Of a DNA stretch of 36,006 nt, positions 9,048 through 18,076 are shown piece after piece. Position 1 is the first letter of the stretch. Every line of letters begins with the position of its first letter. Below the pieces are notes generated by a model. It searched no databases. It saw only the letters and a program-made list of their open reading frames with translations, and had not been told where the DNA came from. Location of the stretch: NCBI GenBank assembly GCA_016188675.1, contig JACPHJ010000146.1:1-36006 (forward strand), given 5' to 3'. This DNA is from Planctomycetota bacterium (GTDB lineage Bacteria > Planctomycetota > Brocadiia > Brocadiales > Brocadiaceae). The position numbers were made by a program, and so were the translations under genes.

Positions 9048-9101
9048 TTCGCAAGCTATATTTTGAGTTAAACTTTTTCAAAACGGGTTAGGAGGAATAT
9101 T

Positions 9102-9467
9102 ATGCTTTTCTTATTGCAAGCGGCTGGAAAACAATCATCACCGGGTGGCATGCTGTCCATGTTACTCCCTTTTATACTGATGTTTGTTGTGATGTATTTT
9201 CTTATACTAAGACCACAGAAAAAAAAGGAAAGAGAACGCAAGGCGCTATTGTCCAGAATCAAAAAGAACGATAGGGTCGTAACAGCCGGCGGCGTACATG
9301 GAACTATTACTTCCGTACGAGAGAACGAGATAATCCTCAGAATTGACGACGCCAAAGACGTAAAGATCAAAGTTGATAGGAGTGCGGTTGCTGCGGTATT
9401 GGAGGTTTCTCACGAAGAAACGGAAGAACCAAAAGAAATTGCAAAGGAAAGCAAAGAAACAAAATAA
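9102..9467 (+). CDS. yajC: Sec translocon accessory protein YajC
   Basis: This encodes 121 residues. One membrane helix near residues 18-38 (MLLPFILMFVVMYFLILRPQ) is followed at once by the basic RPQKKKERE and a small cytoplasmic domain with the conserved KKNDRVVTAGGVHGTITSV. A strong ribosome binding site (TAGGAGGAATATT) precedes ATG 9102. YajC copurifies with SecDF and assists protein export, and secDF follows 69 bases downstream. The C-terminus is an acidic/basic low-complexity tail rich in Glu and Lys. Confidence 0.95.
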   Translation: MLFLLQAAGKQSSPGGMLSMLLPFILMFVVMYFLILRPQKKKERERKALLSRIKKNDRVVTAGGVHGTITSVRENEIILRIDDAKDVKIKVDRSAVAAVLEVSHEETEEPKEIAKESKETK

Positions 9468-9536
9468 TTCGTTGTATTATTTATGAATCAGCAATTTATT
9501 ACAAACAGCGGAAAGGGAGCCTGTTGAGGAGAAAAA

Positions 9537-12500
9537 ATGACTAAAAATTTAAGGTGGAAGATACCTCTCATTGTTGTGGTTATCGCTATCGGTATAATGG
9601 TTTTGTATCCACCGGCAGAAAAGGTTTTAAAGAGGGAGAGCGTTAAAGAAATCAACGGTAATGTCGTTGAGCGGACGACATTGGAAAAATCATGGACAAA
9701 TTTCTTCGTAACAAATCCAGTTATACGCGAGACGATTGTCAGCGAAGAAACAGATAAAGACGGAAAGCAGGTACGTAACAAGACCGTTGAATATGTGTCC
9801 AAGGGTAAAATAAAGCTTGGATTGGACCTCAAGGGCGGCTCCGAATTACTTTATAAGGTAAGGATCGATGAAAAAGAAGACCATCCGGGTATTACAAAAG
9901 AAATTATTGAGGTATTAAAGAAGAGAATTGACCCGCAAGGAGTTATAGAATACAGGATTCAGGAACATGGCAGCCATCGGATACTTATTCAGGTTCCCGG
10001 AGCGACAAAGACCGAAATAGAAGCGCTGAAGAATCGAATTACACGTTTAGGTAAACTCGAATTCAGGCTGGCAGCCAGCACGGATAGCCCTGAATATAAT
10101 GATGCGATGGAGGGTAAGCAAGTTCCCGGTTATTATAAACATTGGTTAAGAAAGAAAAAGGGTGAAGAAGGTGAAGCTGGTAAATGGCACCTTATCCGAA
10201 ATAAAACTGAGATTTCCGGAGAACATCTATCCAGAATATATGCCGACCGCAAGGGGATTGAGCCTGTTGTCGGCTTTGAATTTGACGCCATCGGCAAATC
10301 CAAATTCGGTCAGCTCACCGAAAGGAACATTGGCAAACCACTGGCGATTATCCTGGATGGTACGCTTTACTCCGCACCCGTCATACGCGACCGCATTCCC
10401 GGAGCAGGTATTATTGAAGGGAATTTTACACAGGATGAGGTCAACGAGCTAATCGCCATCATGCGGGCAGGAAGCCTCCCTGCAGACCTCGAACTCGAAA
10501 TGGAGACCATGGTCGGACCAAGCCTGGGAAGAGATTCGATTAACAGGGGATTGATGGCAGGCGCTATCGGGGGCGCTTTTGCGATTCTTTTCATAGGTAT
10601 CTATTATATGGGCGTAGGGTGGGTCGCCAACAGTGCAAACGCGCTAAATATCTTCCTGATAGTCGCAGCAATGTCGCTGCTTAATGCTACTACGACACTT
10701 CCTGGTATCGCGGGTTTGGTGCTTATGATCGGCATGGGAATTGACGCAAACGTGCTGATTTTCGAAAGGATTCGTGAGGAAAAGGCCAAAGGGAAACCGA
10801 TTCGTGCGGCAGTTAAGGCAGGGTACGAAAAGGCGTTTTCTGCTATATTCGATTCAAACGTTACCACCTTGATTACAGGCGTAATACTTGCTGCAGTGGG
10901 TACTGGTCCTGTGAAAGGATTTGCATGGACGTTGATCCTGGGTTTAATTATTAACCTGTTTACAGCCATTTTTGTGACGAGAGTCATCTATGAATTGTTT
11001 TTGGATTTGAACTGGATAAAGAATTTCTCTATGTTCAAACTCATCGGTATTCCTAATGTCAGATTCATTAACTATCGTTTTATCCTGGTTGCTGTTTCCG
11101 GCGCGTGTATTATTGGCGGAATAACGACATTTGTCGTTCGTGGAAACAAGAAATATGACATCGACTTTACCGGTGGAACGCTGGTTCATTTACACCTTAA
11201 AAATTCGACACCGGCAGGATTTATAAGGACTGCTCTTGGCGAAACGGGTTACGAAGAAGCCGAGGTGCAGAGTATTATGTCCGGTGAAAATCTGACACAG
11301 TTTTCATCTACCTCAAACGAATTCGGTATCAGAATAAAAGAACTAAACGATGAAAAGATAAAACAAAAATTATCAGAGGATATAAAAAGCGCTCTGGATA
11401 AAGCGGGCCTCGTTGCTGAGATGGATTTTATTGAACCAACGGCTTTTAATCTCAAGTTGCAGAAACCGGCGGATGAACTGGTTGTTCAAAAAAGCCTGAA
11501 AACCGCAGGTTATAGCGAAGAGGATTTAGTATCAATATCGCCGATTAATCAACCTGCTAAAGAATATTTGGTGAGTGTCGCAGGTCTGGAAGATATCAAA
11601 AAGCGCCAACAGTTGATAAATGCCCTTGTTGATGGATTAAAAAACAACCTTGTATACCACGATATCAAAATAACGATGGGGGATATCGTTGAAACATTAC
11701 AAACACAGGATGTCGGTATGCAGGCATCTAAACCATCCATTGATATTGAATCCAGTGAACCGATAGATCCCCTCATGCTCAACCAGGAGTTGAATAGGCA
11801 GGGATTTGGCAATATTTCTGTTACAGCCCAGTCAAAAGAGCTTACAATGGCGCGTGCAAGAAAATTGAAAATTGAAGGACCGAGAACTATCTTGCAGGAT
11901 ATAAAGCAGACAGTGAAAGAAAATGTTTCAATACCGAGTATTTCCAATACCGGAGATGAAGCTGTCAGCATCGAATTAAAGGAAAGTGTAAGTAAGGGGA
12001 ATTTTATAGCGATGATCAATGGAATTAAATCCATTAAAGGTGCTGTCAAAAGCGTGTATACACTGAATGCCCCAGCGCAGATATTTGCAATTTACGTGAA
12101 GCCCTTGAGTGCAGGAAAGGTTCAGGAGAAGATCAAGGAAGACGTCGTTAGTAAGTTTAAAGACAATCTATATACTGAAAAAATAGATGTTTCTTTTGAA
12201 GTATTGAAAGATGTTTCTGCCCAGGAAAATGAATCTGGTCAGACACAATTTCGCATGACGTTGTCAAAACCGCTGAAAAAAGAAGTAATTGAAGAAGCGC
12301 TGACTTCTGCGGGATTTCCCAATATGCTTGAACAGGGGTTAGAGTCCGGAATGGAATATCAAGCCGTTAAGGTCGCTTTCAATGCTCAACAAAATACAGA
12401 AGCTTTTAAAAGCACCATTAAAAATGCATTTGAAATGCCAAATCCGCTGAAAAGGGTTGTAAGTATCGGTTCGGCGGTTGCAGGCGAGATGAAAAGCCGT

Positions 12501-13064
12501 GCCATTTTGGCTGTAATCTTCTCTTGTATTGCAACAATATTCTATGTGTGGTTCCGTTTCGGAGACTTTAAATTTGGTTCTGCTGCAATTATTGCGGTAA
12601 TCCATGATATTCTGATTACCCTGGGATCGGTGGCTGTTGCAGACTATTTGTTTGGAAATATGAAAATAGACAGCGCCATGGTTGCTGCGTTTCTTACAGT
12701 AGTGGGTTATTCACTGAACGATACGATAGTTATCTTTGACAGGATCAGGGAAAACATGGGTGTCCGCGGCAATATGCTAACCCCTCAATTGGTTAACGAT
12801 AGCATCAACCAGACATTGAGCCGTACCCTCCTGACAGGCATTACGACTATTGGCGTGCTCTGCGCGCTGTTTTTCCTGGGCGGTCCCGAGATTCATGGAT
12901 TTGCATTTGTCATGTTAGTAGGTATTATCGTCGGTACGTATTCTACAATATTTATTGCATGTCCAATGCTCCTTAAGTGGAAGGGACTTCCTTCAGCAAG
13001 TCAGGTATTACCCCGGCAAAATCCTCCAATTCAAAGAAGGGAGGAAGTAGCCAGGAACATATAA
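9537..13064 (+). CDS. secDF: Fused protein-export protein SecDF with enlarged second periplasmic region
   Basis: This encodes 1175 residues with SecD and SecF in one chain. The SecD half (1 to about 495) has an N-terminal helix, the P1 signature GLDLKGGSELLYKV, the P1-head region, and six helices including GMGIDANVLIFERIREE. The SecF half starts near 500 with FINYRFILV, the KYDIDFTGGTLVH motif, and ends with the helices containing VIHDILITLGS and YSLNDTIVIFDRIREN. SecDF uses the proton gradient to pull preproteins through SecYEG. Unlike ordinary SecF, whose first periplasmic domain is about 100 residues, here about 445 residues (540-985) lie between the first SecF helix and the next. They hold several similar beta-alpha units. 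GAGGAG precedes ATG 9537. Confidence 0.96.
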   Translation: MTKNLRWKIPLIVVVIAIGIMVLYPPAEKVLKRESVKEINGNVVERTTLEKSWTNFFVTNPVIRETIVSEETDKDGKQVRNKTVEYVSKGKIKLGLDLKGGSELLYKVRIDEKEDHPGITKEIIEVLKKRIDPQGVIEYRIQEHGSHRILIQVPGATKTEIEALKNRITRLGKLEFRLAASTDSPEYNDAMEGKQVPGYYKHWLRKKKGEEGEAGKWHLIRNKTEISGEHLSRIYADRKGIEPVVGFEFDAIGKSKFGQLTERNIGKPLAIILDGTLYSAPVIRDRIPGAGIIEGNFTQDEVNELIAIMRAGSLPADLELEMETMVGPSLGRDSINRGLMAGAIGGAFAILFIGIYYMGVGWVANSANALNIFLIVAAMSLLNATTTLPGIAGLVLMIGMGIDANVLIFERIREEKAKGKPIRAAVKAGYEKAFSAIFDSNVTTLITGVILAAVGTGPVKGFAWTLILGLIINLFTAIFVTRVIYELFLDLNWIKNFSMFKLIGIPNVRFINYRFILVAVSGACIIGGITTFVVRGNKKYDIDFTGGTLVHLHLKNSTPAGFIRTALGETGYEEAEVQSIMSGENLTQFSSTSNEFGIRIKELNDEKIKQKLSEDIKSALDKAGLVAEMDFIEPTAFNLKLQKPADELVVQKSLKTAGYSEEDLVSISPINQPAKEYLVSVAGLEDIKKRQQLINALVDGLKNNLVYHDIKITMGDIVETLQTQDVGMQASKPSIDIESSEPIDPLMLNQELNRQGFGNISVTAQSKELTMARARKLKIEGPRTILQDIKQTVKENVSIPSISNTGDEAVSIELKESVSKGNFIAMINGIKSIKGAVKSVYTLNAPAQIFAIYVKPLSAGKVQEKIKEDVVSKFKDNLYTEKIDVSFEVLKDVSAQENESGQTQFRMTLSKPLKKEVIEEALTSAGFPNMLEQGLESGMEYQAVKVAFNAQQNTEAFKSTIKNAFEMPNPLKRVVSIGSAVAGEMKSRAILAVIFSCIATIFYVWFRFGDFKFGSAAIIAVIHDILITLGSVAVADYLFGNMKIDSAMVAAFLTVVGYSLNDTIVIFDRIRENMGVRGNMLTPQLVNDSINQTLSRTLLTGITTIGVLCALFFLGGPEIHGFAFVMLVGIIVGTYSTIFIACPMLLKWKGLPSASQVLPRQNPPIQRREEVARNI

Positions 13065-13099
13065 AAACAGGGAAAGTATTAAGTTTGTTGGCATAAAAC

Positions 13100-13166
13100 G
13101 TCATTGCGGGCGACCGCGAAGCAATCCCCGTCAGGGATTGCTTCCAGCTAACGCACTCGCAATGAC
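13100..13166. repeat. MITE/REP-like palindrome with GTCATTGCG ends
   Basis: The element runs from GTCATTGCGGGCGACCGCG to CGCACTCGCAATGAC, with the inner palindrome AGCAATCCC/GGGATTGCT. The terminal GTCATTGCG/CGCAATGAC arms are typical of a non-autonomous dispersed element found between genes in many bacteria. It lies 35 bases after secDF and could also act as its terminator. No transposase is nearby. Confidence 0.8.
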
Positions 13167-13255
13167 AACTTTCTTTTAACGTTTAATATAGTATAAAATT
13201 AATTGCGTGTGAAGTACGGTTGGGGGGTATTTAATTCATTTTTTTTATTTTAGGA

Positions 13256-14053
13256 GTGATTATTCTGGCAATCATTGGTGTCTTCCTAAGCACAAGAACC
13301 GCTGTTAAAGAACCAATTATTCCTATTCCAGAAGCGGAAGAAGATACACAGGTGGGCGCACTGGATATAAACGAACTGCCGCAGTCTCCTCCCAATTCAT
13401 CACAGGATACTTTTAAGGAGATAACCACTACCGCACAGAATACGGAACAAGCTGTAGAACCTGCCGTAAATACAGGTAAAATTCAGGAACAACCGGCTGG
13501 AAAGGAAGACAACGTAATTGAAGGGGAATGGAAAAAGGCAAAAGAAGAGACAATAAATGTGTCATCGGGCGTGTCCGCAACTTCAGGACAGGAAAACTGG
13601 AAAGACGTTTCTTCTGACGATGGGGGAAAATCGTCCTCAAAATTTCAGTTACACAAAGTGCAATCTAACGACGACCTTCATAAAATAGCCAAAAAGTATT
13701 ATGGAGACGTATCCAAATGGCTGCTTATCTTTAACGCAAATCAGGATAAAATTCATGACCGCAACAGCCTTAAGATAGGCACAGAACTTATTATACCGGA
13801 AGAAAAACCAGCATCTCTAAAGACAAAAAAGGAAACAACTACCCCTGCGCTTTCTCAAGTAACCGAAGTGGAAAATACAGCACAAACAGGCAAAAGGCAC
13901 ACAGTACAACAAAGCGATTCACTTTACAAGCTAGCGGTGAAGTATTATAATGATGGCGCAAAATGGAATAAAATATTGGAAGCAAATAAGAATATTCTAA
14001 AAAATCAAAATTCTTTGAAAGTCGGGCAGGAGCTGGTTATTCCAGACCTTTAA
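13256..14053 (+). CDS. Membrane-anchored protein with two LysM domains
   Basis: This encodes about 265 residues. An N-terminal hydrophobic helix (VIILAIIGVFLST) is followed by a Glu/Gln/Thr-rich linker of about 110 residues and two LysM domains, near 130-180 (QLHKVQSNDDLHKIAKKYYG to LIIPEE) and 212-264 (RHTVQQSDSLYKLAVKYYND to LVIPDL). LysM binds peptidoglycan glycans, so the protein should tether the membrane to the wall. The start is unclear: the only ribosome binding site (AGGAG, 13252-13256) overlaps GTG 13256, while the hydrophobic frame extends upstream to an in-frame stop at 13232 with only ATT codons available, and CTG 13265 is ideally spaced. The PQQ-propeller gene follows after 22 bases. 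Confidence 0.85.
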   Translation: MIILAIIGVFLSTRTAVKEPIIPIPEAEEDTQVGALDINELPQSPPNSSQDTFKEITTTAQNTEQAVEPAVNTGKIQEQPAGKEDNVIEGEWKKAKEETINVSSGVSATSGQENWKDVSSDDGGKSSSKFQLHKVQSNDDLHKIAKKYYGDVSKWLLIFNANQDKIHDRNSLKIGTELIIPEEKPASLKTKKETTTPALSQVTEVENTAQTGKRHTVQQSDSLYKLAVKYYNDGAKWNKILEANKNILKNQNSLKVGQELVIPDL

Positions 14054-14075
14054 TGCTTTGGAAGGAGCAGGATTG

Positions 14076-15221
14076 ATGAAGATTAATAGTGTTTTCTCAG
14101 GGATAGCAATTCCCTTTTTTTGTTTAACTGCAAACGCACTCATAATTTCTAATATATTACCTACGTCTAATAGTTATGCCCAGGATGTAACTAATAGTTT
14201 TCCCATGTACAGGCATGACTTACAAAGGACAGGCCGGGTGCCATTTGCAGGACCTTCCAACGACACTTTAAAATGGAGTATTTCCAGCGCTGGAGAAATA
14301 TGGTCATCCCCTGTGGTGGATTCAGACGGGGTTGTTTACATAGGCAGCACGGATGGTAATTTATTATCTGTAACTTCGAAGGGTAAAGTTTTGTGGGCAT
14401 TTAAAACAGCCGACGAAATATTTGGTGCGCCTGCAATCGGTACCAATGGTATTGTATATTTTGGTTCTGCCGATGGGAGAATTTACGCAATCAATCCTGA
14501 CGGAAAACTAAAGTGGAAGTTCCAGGCAGGTGGGGCTATTCATTCGTCCCCTGCTATCGGCGAAAAAGAAACAGTGTACGTTAGTTCTTACGACGGGAAG
14601 CTCTACGCTATTGCTGCCAATGGAAAACTCTTGTGGAGCTATAAAACAGGGGCATCTATTATGACCTCGTCTCCTGCCATAGGAAAAGACAATACCATTT
14701 ATATCGGCTCATGGGATAAGCATCTGTACGCATTAAATGCAGATGGAAGTATAAAGTGGAGTTTTGAAACTGAAAGTAAAATAGATGCCTCTCCCGCGGT
14801 TAGCAATGGCGCTGTCTACATTAACGATGTAAATGGCAAGCTATATGCCATTAATCTTGATGGAACTTTAAAGTGGGGGTTTGATTTGGGTGGACGTACA
14901 CATTCTTCTCCTGCAATTGATGCCGACGAAACAATCTATGTGGGAACACAAGAAGGCCACTTGTATGCAATAGGAAAAGATGGCGCACTTAAATGGAAAT
15001 TTAAAACTGAGAAGTCCATTACGGCATCCCCTACGGTTGATGCTAATGGCGTTATTTATATAGGTTCATGGGACGGTAAATTATATGCCGTTAACAATGA
15101 CGGCACACTTAAGTGGCGCGCAACTATTGGCGAACCATTACTTTCTTCACCGGCTATTGATCCAAAAAATACTCTATATGTTGGTTGTGTAGACTGGAAG
15201 CTCTATGCTATAGGACAATAG
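14076..15221 (+). CDS. Exported eight-repeat PQQ/BamB-like beta-propeller protein
   Basis: This encodes 381 residues from ATG 14076, with GGAAGGAGCAGG upstream. A signal peptide ends near NSYA-QDV (about residue 36). After the FPMYRHDLQRTGR lead-in come eight repeats of about 40 residues built on W-x-F-x(6)-SSPAI-x(6)-YIGS-x-DG-x-LYAIN-x-DG-x-LKW, which predicts an eight-bladed propeller. BamB and PQQ dehydrogenases share this repeat, but the catalytic residues and disulfide of the quinoproteins are not evident, so a scaffold role in the envelope is more likely. It forms a probable operon with the LysM gene. Confidence 0.9.
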   Translation: MKINSVFSGIAIPFFCLTANALIISNILPTSNSYAQDVTNSFPMYRHDLQRTGRVPFAGPSNDTLKWSISSAGEIWSSPVVDSDGVVYIGSTDGNLLSVTSKGKVLWAFKTADEIFGAPAIGTNGIVYFGSADGRIYAINPDGKLKWKFQAGGAIHSSPAIGEKETVYVSSYDGKLYAIAANGKLLWSYKTGASIMTSSPAIGKDNTIYIGSWDKHLYALNADGSIKWSFETESKIDASPAVSNGAVYINDVNGKLYAINLDGTLKWGFDLGGRTHSSPAIDADETIYVGTQEGHLYAIGKDGALKWKFKTEKSITASPTVDANGVIYIGSWDGKLYAVNNDGTLKWRATIGEPLLSSPAIDPKNTLYVGCVDWKLYAIGQ

Positions 15222-15385
15222 GTTCTTAAAAATTGTAAAATATTTTTTACTAAACGACCATCTTAAGTTATAATAATAAAATAATTTTGTAGATCGTTTA
15301 TCTAATCCTAAAATAACATGTAGAGTGGGGATTATCCTACTATAATTAATTAAGCACATACTTCATGTGCAGGAGATGTAGTAAC

Positions 15386-16612
15386 ATGATTGGAATATCA
15401 AAGTTGTATTGCGGCACTGTAGAACCATCCGATGCATTACGATATGGTAGAGAATCCAAAAAACTACCATCACATCTATTGCAATTTTCACAAGACAAAA
15501 AACCGGTTGTAGTATGGAATGTAGGGCAACGTTGTAATTTGAAATGCATCCATTGCTACTCTCAATCAAAAGATATGGAATATCCTAATGAACTATCCAC
15601 AAAAGAAGCAAAGGCCATGCTGGATGACCTTGCAGACTATGGAGCGCCTGTGATTCTTTTTTCAGGTGGAGAACCGCTCATGAGACCCGATCTCCTTGAA
15701 TTAATTGGTTATGCAAAGGAGAAAGGTTTGAGAGCCGTTATCAGCACAAATGGCACTTTAATCACAAGAGACAAGGCAAATGAATTAAAAAAATTCGGAC
15801 TCTCCTATGTGGGAATAAGTTTGGATGGTCTTAAAGAAACAAACGACCGTTTCAGGGGTATTCCCGGAGCATTTGATGCCGCTCTGGAAGGTATCAGGAA
15901 TTGCATGTCTGTGGGTATTAAGGTAGGCCTGCGTTTTACGATAAACAAGAGAAATGCACATGATATCGCGGGAATATTTCAACTCATTGAAAAAGAAAAT
16001 ATCCCACGGGTTTGTTTCTATCACTTGGTATACTCAGGAAGGGGTTCCAACCTGATCGAAGAAGACCTTTCGCACAAAGAAACCCGCGAGGTGGTTGATC
16101 TTATTATCAATAAAACAAAAGAGGCGCACAACAAAGGTAGAAAAATTGAGGTGCTTACCGTGGATAATCATGCAGACGGCCCGTATGTTTATTTAAGGAT
16201 GTTAAAGGAAAATCCTAAGAGGGCAAAAGATGTATTGGAACTTCTCCAGTGGAACGAAGGGAATAGCTCTGGTAAGGGACTTGCCTGTATAAGCTGGGAT
16301 GGGGAGGTACACGCCGATCAGTTTTGGAGACAATACTCTTTCGGAAATATCAGAAAAAGAAAGTTTAGCGAAATATGGGAAGACACTTCCAATGAATTAA
16401 TGGCCAGGCTCAAGAACAAAAATCCTCATATCAAAGGGCGTTGTTCAAAGTGCAGATGGCTCAATATATGCAGTGGGAATTTCAGGGCTAGGGCAGAGGC
16501 ATATTATGGCGATATGTGGGAACACGATCCGGCTTGTTACCTTACAGATGAAGAAATAGGTATCGAAGCCGAACCTTCCAAAAGAGTCAGACAAAAGGTA
16601 ACTGTTCACTAA
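15386..16612 (+). CDS. ahbC: Radical SAM/SPASM heme-biosynthesis enzyme, AhbC-like (12,18-didecarboxysiroheme deacetylase family)
   Basis: This encodes 408 residues from ATG 15386 (MIGISKLYCGTVEPSDALRY), with AGGAG (15371-15375) ten bases upstream. The radical SAM cluster motif is CNLKCIHCY, followed by the SAM-binding FSGGEPLMRPD. The C-terminal SPASM-like auxiliary cluster is CSKCRWLNICSGNFRARAEA with a later Cys in DPACYL. The N-terminal block and C-terminus agree with the AhbC/NirJ1 group, which removes acetate side chains in the siroheme route to heme b or in heme d1 synthesis; classical NirJ lacks this N-terminal block. Distinguishing AhbC from NirJ1 needs a phylogeny. It stands alone and ends in a strong hairpin. 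Confidence 0.78.
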   Translation: MIGISKLYCGTVEPSDALRYGRESKKLPSHLLQFSQDKKPVVVWNVGQRCNLKCIHCYSQSKDMEYPNELSTKEAKAMLDDLADYGAPVILFSGGEPLMRPDLLELIGYAKEKGLRAVISTNGTLITRDKANELKKFGLSYVGISLDGLKETNDRFRGIPGAFDAALEGIRNCMSVGIKVGLRFTINKRNAHDIAGIFQLIEKENIPRVCFYHLVYSGRGSNLIEEDLSHKETREVVDLIINKTKEAHNKGRKIEVLTVDNHADGPYVYLRMLKENPKRAKDVLELLQWNEGNSSGKGLACISWDGEVHADQFWRQYSFGNIRKRKFSEIWEDTSNELMARLKNKNPHIKGRCSKCRWLNICSGNFRARAEAYYGDMWEHDPACYLTDEEIGIEAEPSKRVRQKVTVH

Positions 16613-16619
16613 AAACGAA

Positions 16620-16664
16620 TCGCGAATCAGAGATTGCACGTAAAGACGAATCTCTGATTCGCGA
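16620..16664. terminator. Bidirectional hairpin terminator
   Basis: A perfect 16-bp stem (TCGCGAATCAGAGATT / AATCTCTGATTCGCGA) has a 13-base loop. It lies 7 bases after the AhbC-like stop and 38 bases beyond the 3' end of the convergent FadL gene. No strong T-run follows on either strand. Confidence 0.8.
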
Positions 16665-16701
16665 GTAACCGCTCTTGTATATTCCTGATTTAACAAATAT
16701 T

Positions 16702-18009
16702 CTAAAATGTGTAATTAAAATTTATTGCCATTATATGGGTAATGAGGTCGTAGTGCCCGTCTATAGGCACCTGAACAGCATCTCCAACTGAGTTATCCAC
16801 GCTTCGATTTTCATAGAATACTGTTCCGTACGCAAAGTCTATTCCTTTATTCAATTTTTTCCCCCAACTATACCCAAGGCCTGTAAAAAGTCCATGCCGG
16901 CTGCTCTGCGGTACTGAAGGCTCAAAGGTATCACTCGGTACCGGTGACTCATGGAAGGTATAACCACCTCTAACTTTTAGGGCTTCATTCAACTTATATT
17001 CTCCACCCAAAGCGAAGCTCAGGGTATTATGCCAGTTTCGTACATCCTCTTTATTTGCTTCCAGTAAAAAATTTGTTGTCTCAAAATCGTACTCAACAAC
17101 ATCAAACCGAGACCAATTGGTCCACTGGACATCGGCTTCTACACTCCAAATATTATTATGTTTATATGCGTAACCTAGCGAGAGCATCTCTGGTAATGTG
17201 GCATTCGTATTGGTTCGTGTATCGAAATCATCTGAACCAAATACCGATGCGGTTGCACCGCTTAAATCGGAAACTTTTAACTTGCCCTTAAAGTCTATAT
17301 CTGCCTTGCTTCTGAATGAAATACCAACACTATGACTCGGGGTGATATTAAACAGAACTCCGGTATTGTACCCAAATGCATCGCCATGCATTTCGTGATC
17401 CTGAAGCCCATCAGGGATACTGGTGTCTACAGAGGTTCCAGTCAAAGAAGAATTAATTAGCCCTACATTAATGTGTCTGCCCTGATCAACATTGGCGTAG
17501 TAATAATCCAGTCCAACACCAACAGAAAAGAAAGAAAATGGTTTATATGTGATGGTTGGGTTTATGTTGATAATCCGTAAATTAAAGTCAGTAACGACAT
17601 ATCTGGAGAATCCATCGCCGTCCCATTTGCCCTGGAGGCCGTAAGGGACGTTTATGCCAATACCAGCGGCTAATTTATTTTCTATAATTGGGCTGGTAAA
17701 GTACATATTTGGTATGGTGTTTATTTTTGTGTCCATATCCTCACTAACGCCGTTGCCGTGATATTCTATGGAGGGAAGGACAAAAGTTGCGCCCAGAGAA
17801 AGCTGTGGCCTTTGTAATTGCGTAAGTCCAGCCGGATTAAAATGGATGGCAGATGCATCGTCTGCACGGGCTACAAATGCATTTCCCTGTGCAAGCGCCG
17901 AAGCGCCAAAAATTGGATTGTGTAATCCGGCAGTTCCCTGTGCAGAGACGTTCTTCCCGCAAAAGGAAAAGATAAGGACAAAAATATAGACAAAAGCTAA
18001 TCGTCTCAT
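16702..18009 (-). CDS. FadL/OmpP1/TodX-type outer-membrane porin
   Basis: This encodes 435 residues. A signal peptide (MRRLAFVYIFVLIFSF, cleavage near VSA-QG) is followed by the family's hatch start, GLHNPIFGASALAQGNAFVA and DDASAIHFNPAGLTQLQRPQ, then a long run of alternating amphipathic strands ending in aromatic NFNYTF, a typical outer-membrane C-terminus. FadL proteins admit hydrophobic molecules such as long-chain fatty acids or aromatics. The substrate here is unknown. It lies 67 bases downstream of the HD-GYP regulator on the same strand, so the two may share a transcript. No clear ribosome binding site precedes the ATG. Confidence 0.92.
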   Translation of the reverse strand: MRRLAFVYIFVLIFSFCGKNVSAQGTAGLHNPIFGASALAQGNAFVARADDASAIHFNPAGLTQLQRPQLSLGATFVLPSIEYHGNGVSEDMDTKINTIPNMYFTSPIIENKLAAGIGINVPYGLQGKWDGDGFSRYVVTDFNLRIININPTITYKPFSFFSVGVGLDYYYANVDQGRHINVGLINSSLTGTSVDTSIPDGLQDHEMHGDAFGYNTGVLFNITPSHSVGISFRSKADIDFKGKLKVSDLSGATASVFGSDDFDTRTNTNATLPEMLSLGYAYKHNNIWSVEADVQWTNWSRFDVVEYDFETTNFLLEANKEDVRNWHNTLSFALGGEYKLNEALKVRGGYTFHESPVPSDTFEPSVPQSSRHGLFTGLGYSWGKKLNKGIDFAYGTVFYENRSVDNSVGDAVQVPIDGHYDLITHIMAINFNYTF

Positions 18010-18076
18010 GCCGGTTATGCGTATGGATGCCTGGTTAATTTATCAGAGGTTATAAAGTTTATTTTGGTGATTATCT

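Noticed and set aside
11549..12049. 166-residue open frame on the minus strand
   Set aside because: Antisense to the enlarged periplasmic part of SecDF; Ser/Ile/Phe-rich composition typical of a shadow frame.
14200..15210. Regularly spaced DNA repeats that might suggest an array
   Set aside because: They are codon-level echoes of the eight PQQ-type protein repeats, not identical direct repeats with unique spacers; no CRISPR.
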